Origin: Erythroxylum novogranatense
Lineage: Eukaryota > Streptophyta > Magnoliopsida > Malpighiales > Erythroxylaceae
DNA length: 64,000 bases
Assembly: GCA_029891385.1 (NCBI GenBank)
Contig: CM057229.1
Span: 868,001 to 932,000 of the forward strand
Direction: 5' to 3'
A program made the translations under genes and the position numbers. Numbering within the stretch: the stretch's first letter is position 1; each line of letters starts with the position of its first letter. Shown in pieces: positions 24,030 to 35,418 of this stretch. The notes below the pieces were generated by a model. The model did no database searches. It was not told where the DNA came from and worked only from the letters and a program-made list of their open reading frames with translations.

Positions 24030-26047
24030 ATGTTGGCGGCCAGTTCTAGAAGTATGGTAGGAGACGTTGAAGAAATCTCAACGAGAGAGCGGAAGGATGG
24101 GTTGGTTGTGGAGGAGCCACCGAGAAATGCGTCGACGATGACCGTGGGAGAGTTGAATCGCTCGGTTATTAGGAACAACATCCCTTTGTTCTGGGGACCC
24201 AAGCTGGCTTTCAATCATGAACGAATCCACAAAGAACTTCGAGTGGGTATTTTTTGTCTCGATAGTTTTTCTCGATTGGGCGGTATGAGGCTCCCGTCGC
24301 CCGATTGTTGACGAGTGTCTTGCGCCTATGTCGGTGATCGAGCCAAATTCCTCCAAACGGCTGGAGGTTTATCAATGAGTTGGCTTTGCTGTGCCATTAG
24401 TTCGGCTGCCCTCCTTCAATTGGCATCCTGCGTTACTTTTTGAGGATGAGCCAGAGTCCGAACTCTGAGGCCGGGATCCCTTCTTTGATGTACAGAGATG
24501 CCCGGTATCGCCCGGCCGGGACAGCCTCAAAAATCTCCGCTTGGCGGACAAAGTATTTCTTTGTGAAACCCCCAGGATCCTCCTTCGAGTACCGGCCATG
24601 GAGGTATCCTTTAGCCGAGCAGTGGAACGACACGTCGAGCGTGTCTCTTAGTAGAGAAGAGTGGGAGGTGGTCGAGCGCATAAAGGAGCTCGATCGATAC
24701 GATTTCGCTCGGCTCATTATGGGGTATCACGGGAGGGCCTCGGTCGATTCCTTTTTACTCGTAGCAGGCTAGGAGAGGAGACCGCCTCGTCTGGTTGACC
24801 CTTCGTGGTTGAATTATTTGCTATTTTTTTAAGTATTTGTTTCACTTTCTGACCCGTTTTATTGTTGTGCAGCCATGGTGAGGATAGAAGATTTCTCCGG
24901 GTCCTCCCAACCCTCTAAGTCCAAGAAACAGGCCGAAAAGAGGAAAAAGGGGAAAGAGGCGGAGACTGGTGAAGGCGTCGCTCTGCCAGTGGAGCCAAGC
25001 CATTCCATAGTGTCGTCGGTCCCTCCGCCTGCTGAAGATCATCCTGTCGTGTAGGCGTCGTTGTCGATCGTGCCTGCTAGCGCGGGCCGAGCAGGTTTGG
25101 CAGAGGAGGAGGAGGAGGAAGTGGAGCCGCCTCTTAAGAGGAAGAGATTGATCCAGCTTGGTGATCTACCATCCGACCCGTCTAGTCAAGGCGGGAAAGA
25201 GAAGGAGAGAAAAGACAAGGGGAAAGGGCGAGCAACTAATGTCGGGCAGTGGGAGTCTACGATTAAGTTGGCCAAAACTTTCTCGATCGGAGATCTTGAG
25301 GTGTCCTGCCATATTGCTGAGAGGATTACTCCCCCCGTGGACGAGTGGCTCATGGACAAGCTGAGCAATCAGGATCTGGGGCCCCAACTCATTCGTAGCT
25401 GTGTGAGGAGTGTGGTGATGTCCGCCGCGAGGCGGCAGCGTACGGAAGCTCTGGACCGGAAAGTCCAGGACCTCCATGAGTAGGTGAAGGCTTTGAGGGA
25501 CGAGCTTTCAGCGGTCAAGGAGGAGAGAGACCTCTTCCAGACTCAAAACTCTTCCTTGGAGGAGGAGAAGAAATCCCGGGAGGAAGCGATGGGTGTTCTG
25601 AGGGCTCAACTTGCTACGGGGGAGGAGGAGAGGAGCCAACTGGTTGCGGCGAGGGATGAGTTGAAGAAAGCGATGGAGACGGAGCAGGAGCGTAGTAAGA
25701 AGTACCTCCAGGACTGTCATGCAGCAGTGGAGGGTAGACATAGGACCGAGGATGTGTTGAGAGATTTGCGGTGCTCTATCAAGAGGCAGAGGATCGATGC
25801 GATAAAAAGGTGGAAAAGGCGGTTTCTAAACGAGGGGTGTTTAGAGCTTGCCTGTGATTTAACCCTCTCGGTCCTGAAGAGGTTCCACGAGGTTCACATT
25901 CCTGATGGGTCGGAGTGTCCTTCATTTGAGGATTATGCCGAGCCGCTTCTTCCCGCAGCTCTCGGCCTTTCTTTGGAGGATATGAAGGAGAGGGTCGAGG
26001 GAGAACGGACCCTTATTCCGGATGAGGAGCTGGATCTTAGCTCTTAG
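24030..26047 (+). pseudogene. Antisense ORF (aORF) of the Tat-type element, probably spliced, broken
   Basis: These plus-strand coding blocks run opposite to pol, between the pol 3' end and the 3' LTR. Block one (24030-24311) reads MLAASSRSMVGDVEE and FWGPKLAFNHERIHKEL. After a frameshift, block two (about 24360-24772) has WRYPLAEQWNDTSSV and LDRYDFARLIMGYHG. An intron-like gap follows, ending in an acceptor ttgttgtgcag at 24862-24872. Block three (24875-26047) has a basic, nuclear-signal-like head (KSKKQAEKRKKGKE) and a long predicted coiled coil rich in Glu/Lys (25484-25790). It is interrupted by stop codons near 25052 and 25482. Function is unknown; related extra ORFs are known from Tat elements. 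A TATA-like ctataagta near 23814 could serve it. Confidence 0.7.
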
Positions 26048-26364
26048 GAGGAAGAGCTTTCTCATGAGGATATTCCTCCGATTGCTCCCTTAGACCCTGC
26101 TCCTGCCCCGATTGTTCCGTCCACTTCTGAGGCTTCTCCTGTGCATCCACCGACCTCCGAGGCTTCTCCTGTTCCCTCAGTTGTTCGTAGCTCTCCTTCT
26201 GCTGGCTTTTAAAGCTCACTTGGTCGGGCTTGTGGCCAGGAAAGATTCAAAGAAATGAAATTCTTATTTTTTTCCTTCATCATTTCAAAGTCATTTTCCG
26301 TGTTTATGTTCTTTATTTTCGATCTATAGTAGGATTTGATAAAGTTGCTCATGGCCGAACTACA

Positions 26365-27200
26365 TTGAGGTCGATCTATAGTTGAGGCCGAGCTGTGGTC
26401 CCAAGGATCTTGTCTTGGCGACCTGGCCGAGCGATGTCGAAGTCGATCGATGGTTCCAAGGATCTTGTCTTGGCAACCTGGTCGATCTATAGTCGAGGTC
26501 ATTTGTGGTCCCAAGGATCTTGTCTTAGCGACCCGGCCGAGCGATGTCGAAGTCGATCAATGGTTCCAAAGATCTTGTCTTGGCAACCTGGTCGATCTAT
26601 AGTCGAGGCCGAGTTGTGGTCCCAAGGATCTTGTCTTGGTGACCCGGCCGAGCGATGTCGGAGTCGATCGATGGTTCCAAAGATCTTGTCTTGGCAACCT
26701 GGCTGATCTATAGTCGAGGTCGAGTTGTGGTCCCAAGGATCTTATCTTGGCGACCCGGCCGAGAGATGTCGAAGTTGATCGATGGTTCTAAGGATCTTGT
26801 CTTGGCAACCTGCTCGATCTATTGTCGAGGCCGAGCTGTGGTCCCAAGAATCTTGTTTTGTGACCGTCGGCGATGTCGAAGTCGATCAATGGTTCAAGGA
26901 TCTTGTCTTAGAACTGGTCGATCTATAGTCGAGGCCAAGTTGTGGTCCCAAGGATCTTGTCTTGGCGACCTACCGAAGCGATGTCGAAGTCGATCGATGG
27001 TTCGAGGATCTTGTCTTGCAACTGGTCGATCTATAGTCGGCCGATTTGTGGTCCCAAGGATCTTGTCTTGGCGACCGTAGAAGCGATGTCGAAGTCAATC
27101 GATGGTTCAAGGATCTTGTCTTGGCAACTGGTCGATCTATAGTCGGTAGAGCTATGGTCCCGAGGTTCTTGTCTTGGCGACCCGTGAAGCGATGTCGATG
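26365..27200. repeat. ~110-bp tandem repeat array, about 8 units
   Basis: Units containing gatctatag start near 26373, 26484, 26594, 26705, 26816, 26920, 27028 and 27134, giving periods of 111, 110, 111, 111, 104, 108 and 106. Each unit holds two variants of ccaaggatcttgtcttgg. The later units have lost short GC-rich pieces. The array lies between the converging ends of pol and the antisense ORF. Confidence 0.9.
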
Positions 27201-27362
27201 GGATTTTCTATTCTGCCAGACTTAATGAAATTCTTTCTTGCCGAGAAATCTAAAAACCCCTTTATTGATGATAATGAGGGTGTGGGCCGTTAAAAAACCT
27301 GACTCGCAGGGCCAGAAAAAGGTACCCACAGGTTGTGTACATAAAACAGCAATAAACAAAGA

Positions 27363-30300
27363 TTAACTAAAATAGAACTTATCTACTGGTAGAACGCCTT
27401 CAAGTTTCGAGAGTTCCAGAGCCTCGATAGAATCTTCCCGTTCACATCGCGCAGGGTGTAAAAGCCATCGAACGCTTGACCACCGATAGGTCCTTCCCAC
27501 TTTGTCCGAAGCTTTGTGGTATTTTCCACCGCGCGGCTTTTTACGAACGCGTCCACCGACCTTTACGTCGCTCGGCTTTACTCTTCTGTTGTGGAACTTT
27601 ATTGCTTTCTGCCTGACGGATTTCGATCGAGCGGCTGCCCTATCCCTGTCTTCACTAAGAAGCACGAGTTCTGCTCAGCGGGCTTCATTATTTCGTTCTT
27701 CTTCATAGCTCGACACCCTTTGGTTGTGCAACACCACTTCTACTAGGACTAGGGCTTCTGCCCCAAAGGTCATCATGAACGGAGTTTCCCCTGTGGCTTC
27801 GTTTGGCGTGGTTCTGTACGCCCACAACACTTCATCCAGTTCTTCCACCCAAGTCTTTCGTCCGTCTAGGCGCTTCTTGAGAGCACTCATTATCTTTGTG
27901 TTGGTGTTCTCCGTGAGACCGTTGCTTTGGGGGTGAGCTATCGAGGTCAATATGCACCTTATCTTTAGTCGATCGCAGAAATCTCTGAACTTCTCGTTAT
28001 CGAACTGCCGACTATTGTCTGTAACCAGCACCATAGGCATCCCGAAGTGACTTAGTATATTTTTCCTCATGAAGCTCTCCACCTTCGCTTTCGGTAATCA
28101 TAGCGACCGCCCGCTTCTACCCATTTGGTGAAGTACTCTCGCCACTACCAGAACTTCTTCCGGGGCCAGAGAGGAAAGGCCCCGATATATCCATTCTCTA
28201 TCGAGCAAAAGGATAGGATGACTCACGATTTTCATCCTCTCGGTTGGTGATGAGATAGGCTCGCTTTTCCGCAAGCCTTACATCGGTCGACTTTCTCCTG
28301 GCAGTTTTTTCTCATCGTCGGCTAGTAATACCCCTGTCTAATAATCCTATGAGCCAACATTCTGCCTCCTACGTGGTTTCCACACATTCCTTCGTGGACT
28401 TCGGCCATTGATTGTTCTGCCTCTTCTTCACTCAAGCATCGCAACAGTGGCCAATCATAAGATCGCTTGTATAGGGTGCCGTTAACGATCGCATATTCGG
28501 CCGCCTTTATTCTCAGTTTCTTGGCCTCCAAGGTTTCTTTCTGTTGTGTTCCCTCTAGGAGATACCGTTTGATCGGTTCCATCCAACTCGATCGACCGGT
28601 ATTTACATCGAGAACTTCCTTGGCTTTCTGAATGCTAGGCCGGTCTAGTCGCTCGACCAGAACGTTATTTCTGACATCTCGATCGGAAGCCATTTTGGAG
28701 AGCGCATCCGCCTTAGCATTTTAAGCTCGTTCTATTCTACTGATCGAATACTGCTCGAAATTACTTAACTCCTATTTTACCAGCTCCAGGTACTTGATCA
28801 TGCTGTTCCCCTTTGCTTCATACTCTCCAGTAACTTGACCGACCACTACTTGGCTATCGCTATATACCTTGAGGTGTTTTACCTTCATTTCCTTAGCCAA
28901 TTGGAGGTCGGCTATCAGAGCCTCGTATTCTGTCTCGTTATTGGAGGCCTTGAATTCTAGCCGAAGGGCGTATCCACCTTTTCTTCCATATGCAGGCTAA
29001 TCAATACCATTCCTGCTCCGCATCCCTCAGCGTTGGACGACCAGTCAACGAATAAGCTCCAGGCAGGGCATTGCTCGCCCTGCGAGCTAGGTTGGTTCAT
29101 TTCCGCAATGAAGTCTGCCAACACCTGTGCCTTAATCGTCGTTCGAGGCTTATATTGTATGTCGAACTCTCCCAGCTCTACCGCCCATTTTATCAATCGA
29201 CCCGAGGTTTCGGGCTTTTGAAGGCACTGCCTGAGGGGTTGGTCGGTCCATACCTCGATGGTATAACTCTGGAAGTAAGGTCTTAGCTTCCGAGCCGCCG
29301 TTATCAAGGAGAGAGCCAATTTTTCTATAGGCGCATACCGTATTTCTGGTCCGGTCAACACCTTGCTGAAGTAGTAGATCGGGCGTTGCTCATTTCCCTC
29401 CGATCAAACAAGTCTTCTTGTTGATCGACCTTCAGAATCGCCAAATATAAAATCAGATTCTCCCCCTCAACTGGGATTTGCAGGATGGGCGGGCTAGACA
29501 GATATTGCTTCAAGTGTTGAAATGCTTTCTCGCATTCATCCGACCACTGAAACTGGGTTATGTCCGCTTTCCTTAAAATTTTGAAAAATGGGAGGCACTT
29601 GTCTCCCAATCTGGAAACGAACATGCTCAGAGAAACTATCCGACCGATCAATATCTGTACTTCTTTCAAGCATTGCGGCGAAGGCATTTGGATGATGGCT
29701 TCGATCTTCTTTGGATTAGCTTCAATCCCCCGCTGAGTAATCATGAACCCCAGGAATTTTCCTGATGCCACACCAAAGACGCACTTTTCCGGGTTCAACT
29801 TCATCTGAAATTTGTTAAGGGTCTGGAAAACCTCTCTGAGATCCTCCACATGCTCCGCGACCGTCTTACTTTTGACCACCATATCAACCACATTGGCCTC
29901 GACCGATCGACCGATCTGTTTCTTAAAAACTTCCATGACGAGCCGCTGGTAGGTGACCCCCGCATTCTTCAAGTCGAACGACATTACTTGATAGCAATAT
30001 GTGCCTGAGTGGATTATAAAGCGTCTTTTCTTCGTCTTCGAGACTCATCTGAATTTGATGGTAGCCCGAGAAAGCATCCAAGAAGCTTAAAAGTTCATGT
30101 CCGGAGGCGGAGTCTACTAACTGGTCGATCTTGGGCAAGGGGAAGCTGTCCTTTGGACATGCTTTGTTGTTGTTCAGATCGGTGAAATCGATGCACATTC
30201 TCCACTTTCCGTTTTTCTTTTTCGCTAAAACTACATTGGCGAGCCATTCGGGATACTTGATTTCTCGGATGAACCCGGCTTCGAGTAGTTTCTCTATTTC

Positions 30301-31046
30301 TTTTTCGATCACCTCCTGTCGCTTCTTGCTGTGCCATCGCTTCTTTTATCTAATCGGCTTGTAGTCATGTCGAATACTAAGGGAGTGCGATGCGACCGAT
30401 CGAGAAATTGCAGGCATGTCGCTCGGTACCCAAGTAAAAATTGATCTATTTTCTATTAAGCAGTTTGTGATTTCTTTAATTAGGTCCTCCTGAAGCTCGG
30501 AACCTAGATTTGTGAATTTGGAGCTGTCGGCTTCATTCAGTATGACCCGTTGCGTTTCTTCCACCGGGTTCATTCTCTCCGTCTCTTCATCGGTTCTTAC
30601 GTCTAGAGAGCTCGTTAGGATTACCGCCCCATCTAGTGTTTTTGTTTCCGCTAGGTAACACTCCCTAGCAATTCTTTGCTGACCTTTGACAATACCGATT
30701 CCCTGGGGCGTTGGAAATTTCATCGCTTGGTAGTAGGTGGAGACGACCGCTCTAAGGGCGTTTTGAGTGGCTCGTCCAATTATCTCATTGTACGCATCTT
30801 GAAACTTCACAACTAAGAACTCAACGTCCTTCTCTATTTGACGCGGCTTTTGCCCGAACTTTACTTTCAGGTAGTTACCCCTTTTATAGGTCATTCTATA
30901 GGCAGTAGCCGATCCTCTGGTACCTCCATCTGTTTGAAAGTATCATAATACAATAGGTCGACCGAGCTTCCCGTATTAATCATCATGCGCTTCACCTCGT
31001 TGCTGTCCATATTCAAGTTTACAAAGAGCGCGTCGTCGTGAGAACA
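27363..31046 (-). pseudogene. Tat-type gypsy pol (PR-RT-RNH-aRNH-INT), broken
   Basis: The minus-strand blocks in order are: protease-like region up to ~31046; a linker (30346-30894); RT fingers/palm (29923-30312), with WLANVVLAKKKNGKWRMCID and FLDAFSGYHQI; RT palm/thumb (29355-29984); RNase H (about 28957-29361), with KPETSGRLIKWAVEL; a second RNase H beginning WSLFVDWSSNAEGCGAG and continuing to ~28740; and integrase (27363-28320), with RKNILSHFGMPMVLVTDNS and the ANGLTEN-like SNGLTEN. Damage is evident: the catalytic YVDD position reads NVVDM, and several frameshifts and stops occur. Gag is absent. The second RNase H domain supports the Tat assignment. Confidence 0.82.
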
Positions 31047-31064
31047 ACTTACACCGTCAAGGTC

Positions 31065-31112
31065 ACAAGGCTCTTAACCTTGTGGTCGTGGGTTCGAGCC
31101 CCACGGTGGCGC
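31065..31112 (+). pseudogene. 3' half of tRNA-Lys(CTT) at the element's primer-binding site
   Basis: The segment starts at the anticodon stem (acaagg ctcttaa ccttgt, anticodon CTT) and runs through the variable loop and T-arm (gggttcgagcccc) to an acceptor strand ggtggcg, one G short. The D-arm and 5' acceptor strand are absent, so it is not a tRNA gene. It ends where the minus-strand element should have its PBS. The strand complementary to it would pair with ~47 bases of tRNA-Lys instead of the usual 12-18. Confidence 0.85.
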
Positions 31113-31538
31113 TTAATTAGTTGACTAGTTACGGCGGTCAAGACGCTTCCGTTGGATCCATGGAATCATTGCTGAACACGAGAATTAGAACGAAGGTTCT
31201 GCAAAACAAAGAAGGCACGTCGGGGGTTGTTTCTCGATAAGCCCTTCCGATACTCAAGTCAGTCTTTTGTGTAGGTGAGATCGCTGTATGCAGAGAAAGC
31301 TAGGGTTATGGTTACGTACCTCCATTATGGCAGAATCGTACCTTATATATGGAGTGGGTGCTAGGTTTAAGTCTTTACGTCTGCATGGGAAAATTCCACC
31401 TACGAGCGGGCTATGGATGTATTGATTGGGCCTGGGCCTGGCGTATCCAAAAGGTATAAGACTGATCCTTGAAAGATAGACCGACGGACCCATGGGTCGT
31501 TATGATTAGGTTCGAGCCCAGCACGACCGACCTGACCA
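31113..31538 (-). repeat. 5' LTR of the Tat-type element
   Basis: It is similar to 22913-23339, and both carry the same open segment starting MGPSV(H/Y)LSRISLIPFGYAR. The end next to the PBS is divergent, so its boundary is approximate. Confidence 0.8.
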
Positions 31539-31543
31539 TAATT

Positions 31544-32928
31544 AAAAAGTAAAAAACATATATAAATAGTCACGAGTGTGACTTACTAAGTTACACCCGT
31601 GATTGAAAGAAAAATTTGAAATATATAATAAGGAATTATGATAGAATTATTAAAAATATACAAGTTAGAATATTAAAATTGGATTAGTAAAATTAGTTTG
31701 CAAAAATTTGGAGCGAAAAATAGAAAAATTTAAGAAATGTATAATGTAATGTATTGGTTATAGATGGATAAATTGTACAAAGTAAATATAAAGATTATAA
31801 TATCTAAGTAAAGAATGTACTACTAGTTATGGTGTGACTTATTAATTTTGTATAATATAATTTTGTAATATTTTAGTCAATTAAAATAATGGAAAAAAGT
31901 TAGTATAACATGTTATATCATTTAATGTATAAATAAATATTGTGTAATTTAATTTTTTTATAAAATTATAAATATTTAAATTTTGAAATGTATAATAAGA
32001 AAGGAATTAACAAGGTTAAGGTTCAAATTTGTTAATGTGATAGAATTATTGAGAATGTGTAAGTTAGAATATTAAAATGAATTAGTAAAATTAAATGAAG
32101 AAATAAAAAACAGGAAATGAAATTTCATCAGGTGTTATTATTAACTATATAATTAATTAATTAATTAATTAATTACTATATACTTGCATACATGTTATTT
32201 GATAAAGAGATTATAAAAAAAACTTTAAAAAGTTGCCTTCTTATTATCATTTAATAACTATTATTCATTAATTATTATTTGATTTTTAATTATAACATTA
32301 TTCATTATTAAATATTTTATTTATGCTATTATTTATTGTAAATTATTATATGTTTTATTAATTATTATTATTAATTAATTGTTTATTACGTAATTATTTA
32401 TTATTATTATTATTAACTATTAAAAATGTCTTAACTCACACCTGTGAGCATGTTATTATCATTTAATAATTATTATTTATTATCAGACTGACTTGTTTAG
32501 TGTCAATGCTTGGACATTCAAGAAAGAAAATGATTCCAGGACCACAGTCTTCTTGACAATATTGATGACGTTTTACTAAATGAGGCAACCGAACATTTAA
32601 TGATTCATATGCGGCTGCAGTTTTGCTGCGTGATTAGTGATTCATATGCAAATGTCCCTATCTAGCTTATGCGAGATGCCAGCTGTTGACATTCGAGCTA
32701 TTATTTATCTTGATTATGATCAAAGCATGAGTGTTTTATGACAAAACGATGCCACTGTCTGACTGTGGTCCCGACAATGACAGAGACTCAGGAGGAGTGA
32801 ACCTTTTTTTCTCTCCAGCAGGAATCATGTTCTCTTTAACTCGACACTCTGTTTCAACTTTTACTTCTGCTTAGTACAAACTCTCGAGTGTTTAGATTAA
32901 CTTAACATTATTATTATTAACTATTAAA
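31544..32928. other. AT-rich repetitive spacer
   Basis: Copies of the same AT-rich repeat as 22380-22907 lie at 31630-31810 and 31860-32110. A (taat)n run lies near 32145-32175. The block around 32396-32480 (cacacctgtgagcatgtta) recurs after the LINE at 50951. The part 32490-32920 is more complex, but no gene was recognised. Confidence 0.6.
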
Positions 32929-32989
32929 GGATTTTAATGCCAAGCTGCAAAGTGTCGATAAACGCAAGGGTTTTCACACCCAGCTTATT

Positions 32990-33955
32990 ATTAATCCTCA
33001 TTTTAGAGATTGTATGTTTCAGTGCAACTTTCAAGACCTTGACTTTTTCGGTTCGCTATTCACTTGGAAGCGGGGTACTATCCAAGCCCGACTTGATCGG
33101 GCTTTCGGTTCTCTCGCTTGGTTATCCGCGCATCCGAGCAGCCGAGTTACCCATTTGCCTTTTCTCAAATCGAACTATCGTCCTCTCCTTATTCAGTTCC
33201 AAGCTCCTAACCCCCACACTCCTTCGTGTCGGCCTTTCCGATCTCAATCTGCTTGGCTTACTCATGACTCTTTCTCCCAAATGGTAGCTGACAACTGGAT
33301 CCCGAGCTTCTCAGATTTCAGTGGCGCGATCCAACGCTTTGCGGAGAAGCTCCACCACTGGAATACCACAGAGTTTGGTAACATTTTTCATCGGAAGAAA
33401 AGACTCATGGCCCGATTGGAGGGCCTTCAGAAATCGGTGGAGGACACAGACTCCCCCTCCCTACAGGCGCTAGAGTCCTCCTTGAGGAACGACCTCGAAT
33501 CCGTGCTCTATCGGAAAGAGCTCTTCTGGCACCAACGGTCCAAGAGTCAGTGGATCGCTCAGGGAGATCGGAATACTCAGTTTTACCACGCCATCACTTG
33601 TTCCCGCCGTCGTCTAGCCCACAACATTTCTCTTCTCGATGCTCATGGCCATGTCGTTTCCGATCCCGCGGCTCTCCGAGGCATGGCTCAGGATTACGTG
33701 GAAGGCTTATACCGACCCGACGGTCCAACCCCTGGCACTGGGGCTCTTCCTGGACAGTTTCCACCTACCTCACCTCAAATGACAGCGGACCTCCCATCAG
33801 CTTAGCCCCGATGAAATCAAGTCTGCGTTTTTTTTCTATGGCTCCGAACAAAGCCCCAGGTTTCGATGGTTTCACTGCTCTCTTCTACCAGTCCCAATGG
33901 GACACTGTCGGGCCCTCCATTACTACTTTCCTTCAGCGTATATTCCGACACGAAG
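32990..33955 (+). pseudogene. LINE ORF2, 5' part (endonuclease end to RT start)
   Basis: The frame reads FGSLFTWKRGTIQARLDRAF and LKSNYRPLLIQFQAP (endonuclease C-terminus, where the usual SDH is SNY), then the linker WLTHDSFSQMVADNW and KELFWHQRSKSQW. A frame change near 33800 leads to FFSMAPNKAPGFDGFTALFY, the start of the RT. It stops where the chromovirus is inserted. Confidence 0.8.
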
Positions 33956-35377
33956 TGTAGCACCCCCTTACCCTAGGATATGTATTGGGACGCCCGTAGG
34001 TCATACCGACACACACCCTATGATAAGGGTGCGCTACGAACAAACGCTAACACTCTATATGGCATCAAAAATCTTAAAGCATTAATATGAAATCCACTAA
34101 TTTTTGAAACCATAAATTCTCATTTCATAACCTCAAAGCAGTAAATTTACACAAATAGTATGTTCTGTACATTACTCCAAAAGAAAGTCAAACAAAAAGC
34201 TAGCTAGGTCATCCCTTAAAAAGTGCCAGCTGACCGACCTGTGTGCCATAACTTCTCTTGCCAACTCAATCTACACGGCAGGAAAAGTCCCTCTGGAGCT
34301 ATAATTCTACTCTCTCGGTCCTGAAAAAAATAATTTACAATTTTGGGTGAGTTTTCGTACTCAGCGAGGAACCATCATTGATGGTTCACCCAATTCATGC
34401 ATATACACATACATAACACAGATACGCACAATTTTCTCACCAAATCACATTTAGTAGTCCCACATAATTTTCATAACAATCCAAAGAACCAATTCAAATG
34501 CACATGAAATGTGTATGAGACGCTTTTCCAATTTATTACGTTGTTGTGATCGGCGCTTCAGAATCGTTCCGTTAAGGGCATATTAAACAGTGAGCCATAG
34601 GCTCGAATCATTGTGGGCTCGAGGCCCAATCACGTTGAGCTTTAAGCTCTCGTTGGGTCGCTCGTCACAATCGCCAATTATCGATCATGCAATTATGTAT
34701 GAAATGCATATATCCAAATAAAACAATACCAACATAATATCGATCCCAACCCAACATATCCACATAAGTCTCGCGGTAATCGTAAGAAAATCACATATGA
34801 CACTTCTATGTCGAATTCTCCAATCCTCGGACCTCCTGGCCCGCAATCCAGCACAAACAAACACAATTTTCCCACCATTATTCTCCACGGGGTTCTAAGT
34901 GCGTAATTATAAACACTTACTAACCGAGGAACCATCTAGGTTACTCACCTAATAACTTCCGAAGCATCGTCGGAAGTCTCGCAACGTCAAGTGGGATGAC
35001 GTTCCAACCGAGCCTCTATAACAATTAAAATAAATAAACATTACCAATGAATAGTTAAAATATCAAACAATGCACATGGAATAAGTAAAACGTGTATAAT
35101 GCATGTTCATGGCATTCCAGCCCTAATCCAAAATTTTCCCATAATAAAATCCATCTATAAATTAGAAACCTATTTGGCCGACGGGCATAATTGGACCTCT
35201 ATAGTCCCCAATTAAACAAAATAAGTGATTAAAGGCTCGTTATCCGGCCACGTCAATTTCCCGTCAAAAAATTCCTAATTTCTCACAAAATAAAATTAAA
35301 TGTATATATATTATTTGGCATTTAGTGACCTAATTGTTTCTTTTGTCAATTTCTTTTCCGTCCGACGTCCGATTAAC

Positions 35378-35418
<41 letters not shown>

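Larger units (their letters stand above)
22913..31538 (-). mobile_element. Ty3/gypsy element of Tat type, gag deleted
   Basis: The element is flanked by TAATT at 22908-22912 and 31539-31543 and bounded by TGG...CCA. Pol is on the minus strand, so the right LTR is 5'. The order from the 5' end is LTR, tRNA-Lys-like primer-binding region, protease, RT, two RNase H domains, integrase, tandem repeats, an opposite-strand ORF region, polypurine tract and 3' LTR. Two RNase H domains plus an antisense ORF between pol and the 3' LTR are features of the Tat lineage. Only ~75 bases separate the PBS region from protease-like sequence, so gag has been lost. Confidence 0.82.

Noticed and set aside
26395..27142. 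Repeat proteins reading SKSIDGSKDLVLATW
   Set aside because: These are translations of the ~110-bp tandem array; the frames shift between units and no start context or conservation is seen.
26365..27200. CRISPR-like array
   Set aside because: Units are contiguous without unique spacers, and the host is a plant nuclear genome.
31065..31112. Functional tRNA-Lys gene
   Set aside because: The D-arm, 5' acceptor strand and internal A-box are missing and one acceptor G is lost; only the 3' half is present.
22913..31538. Endogenous pararetrovirus (caulimovirid)
   Set aside because: LTRs, an integrase and a second RNase H domain are present, and no movement or coat protein is seen; it is a Ty3/gypsy element.
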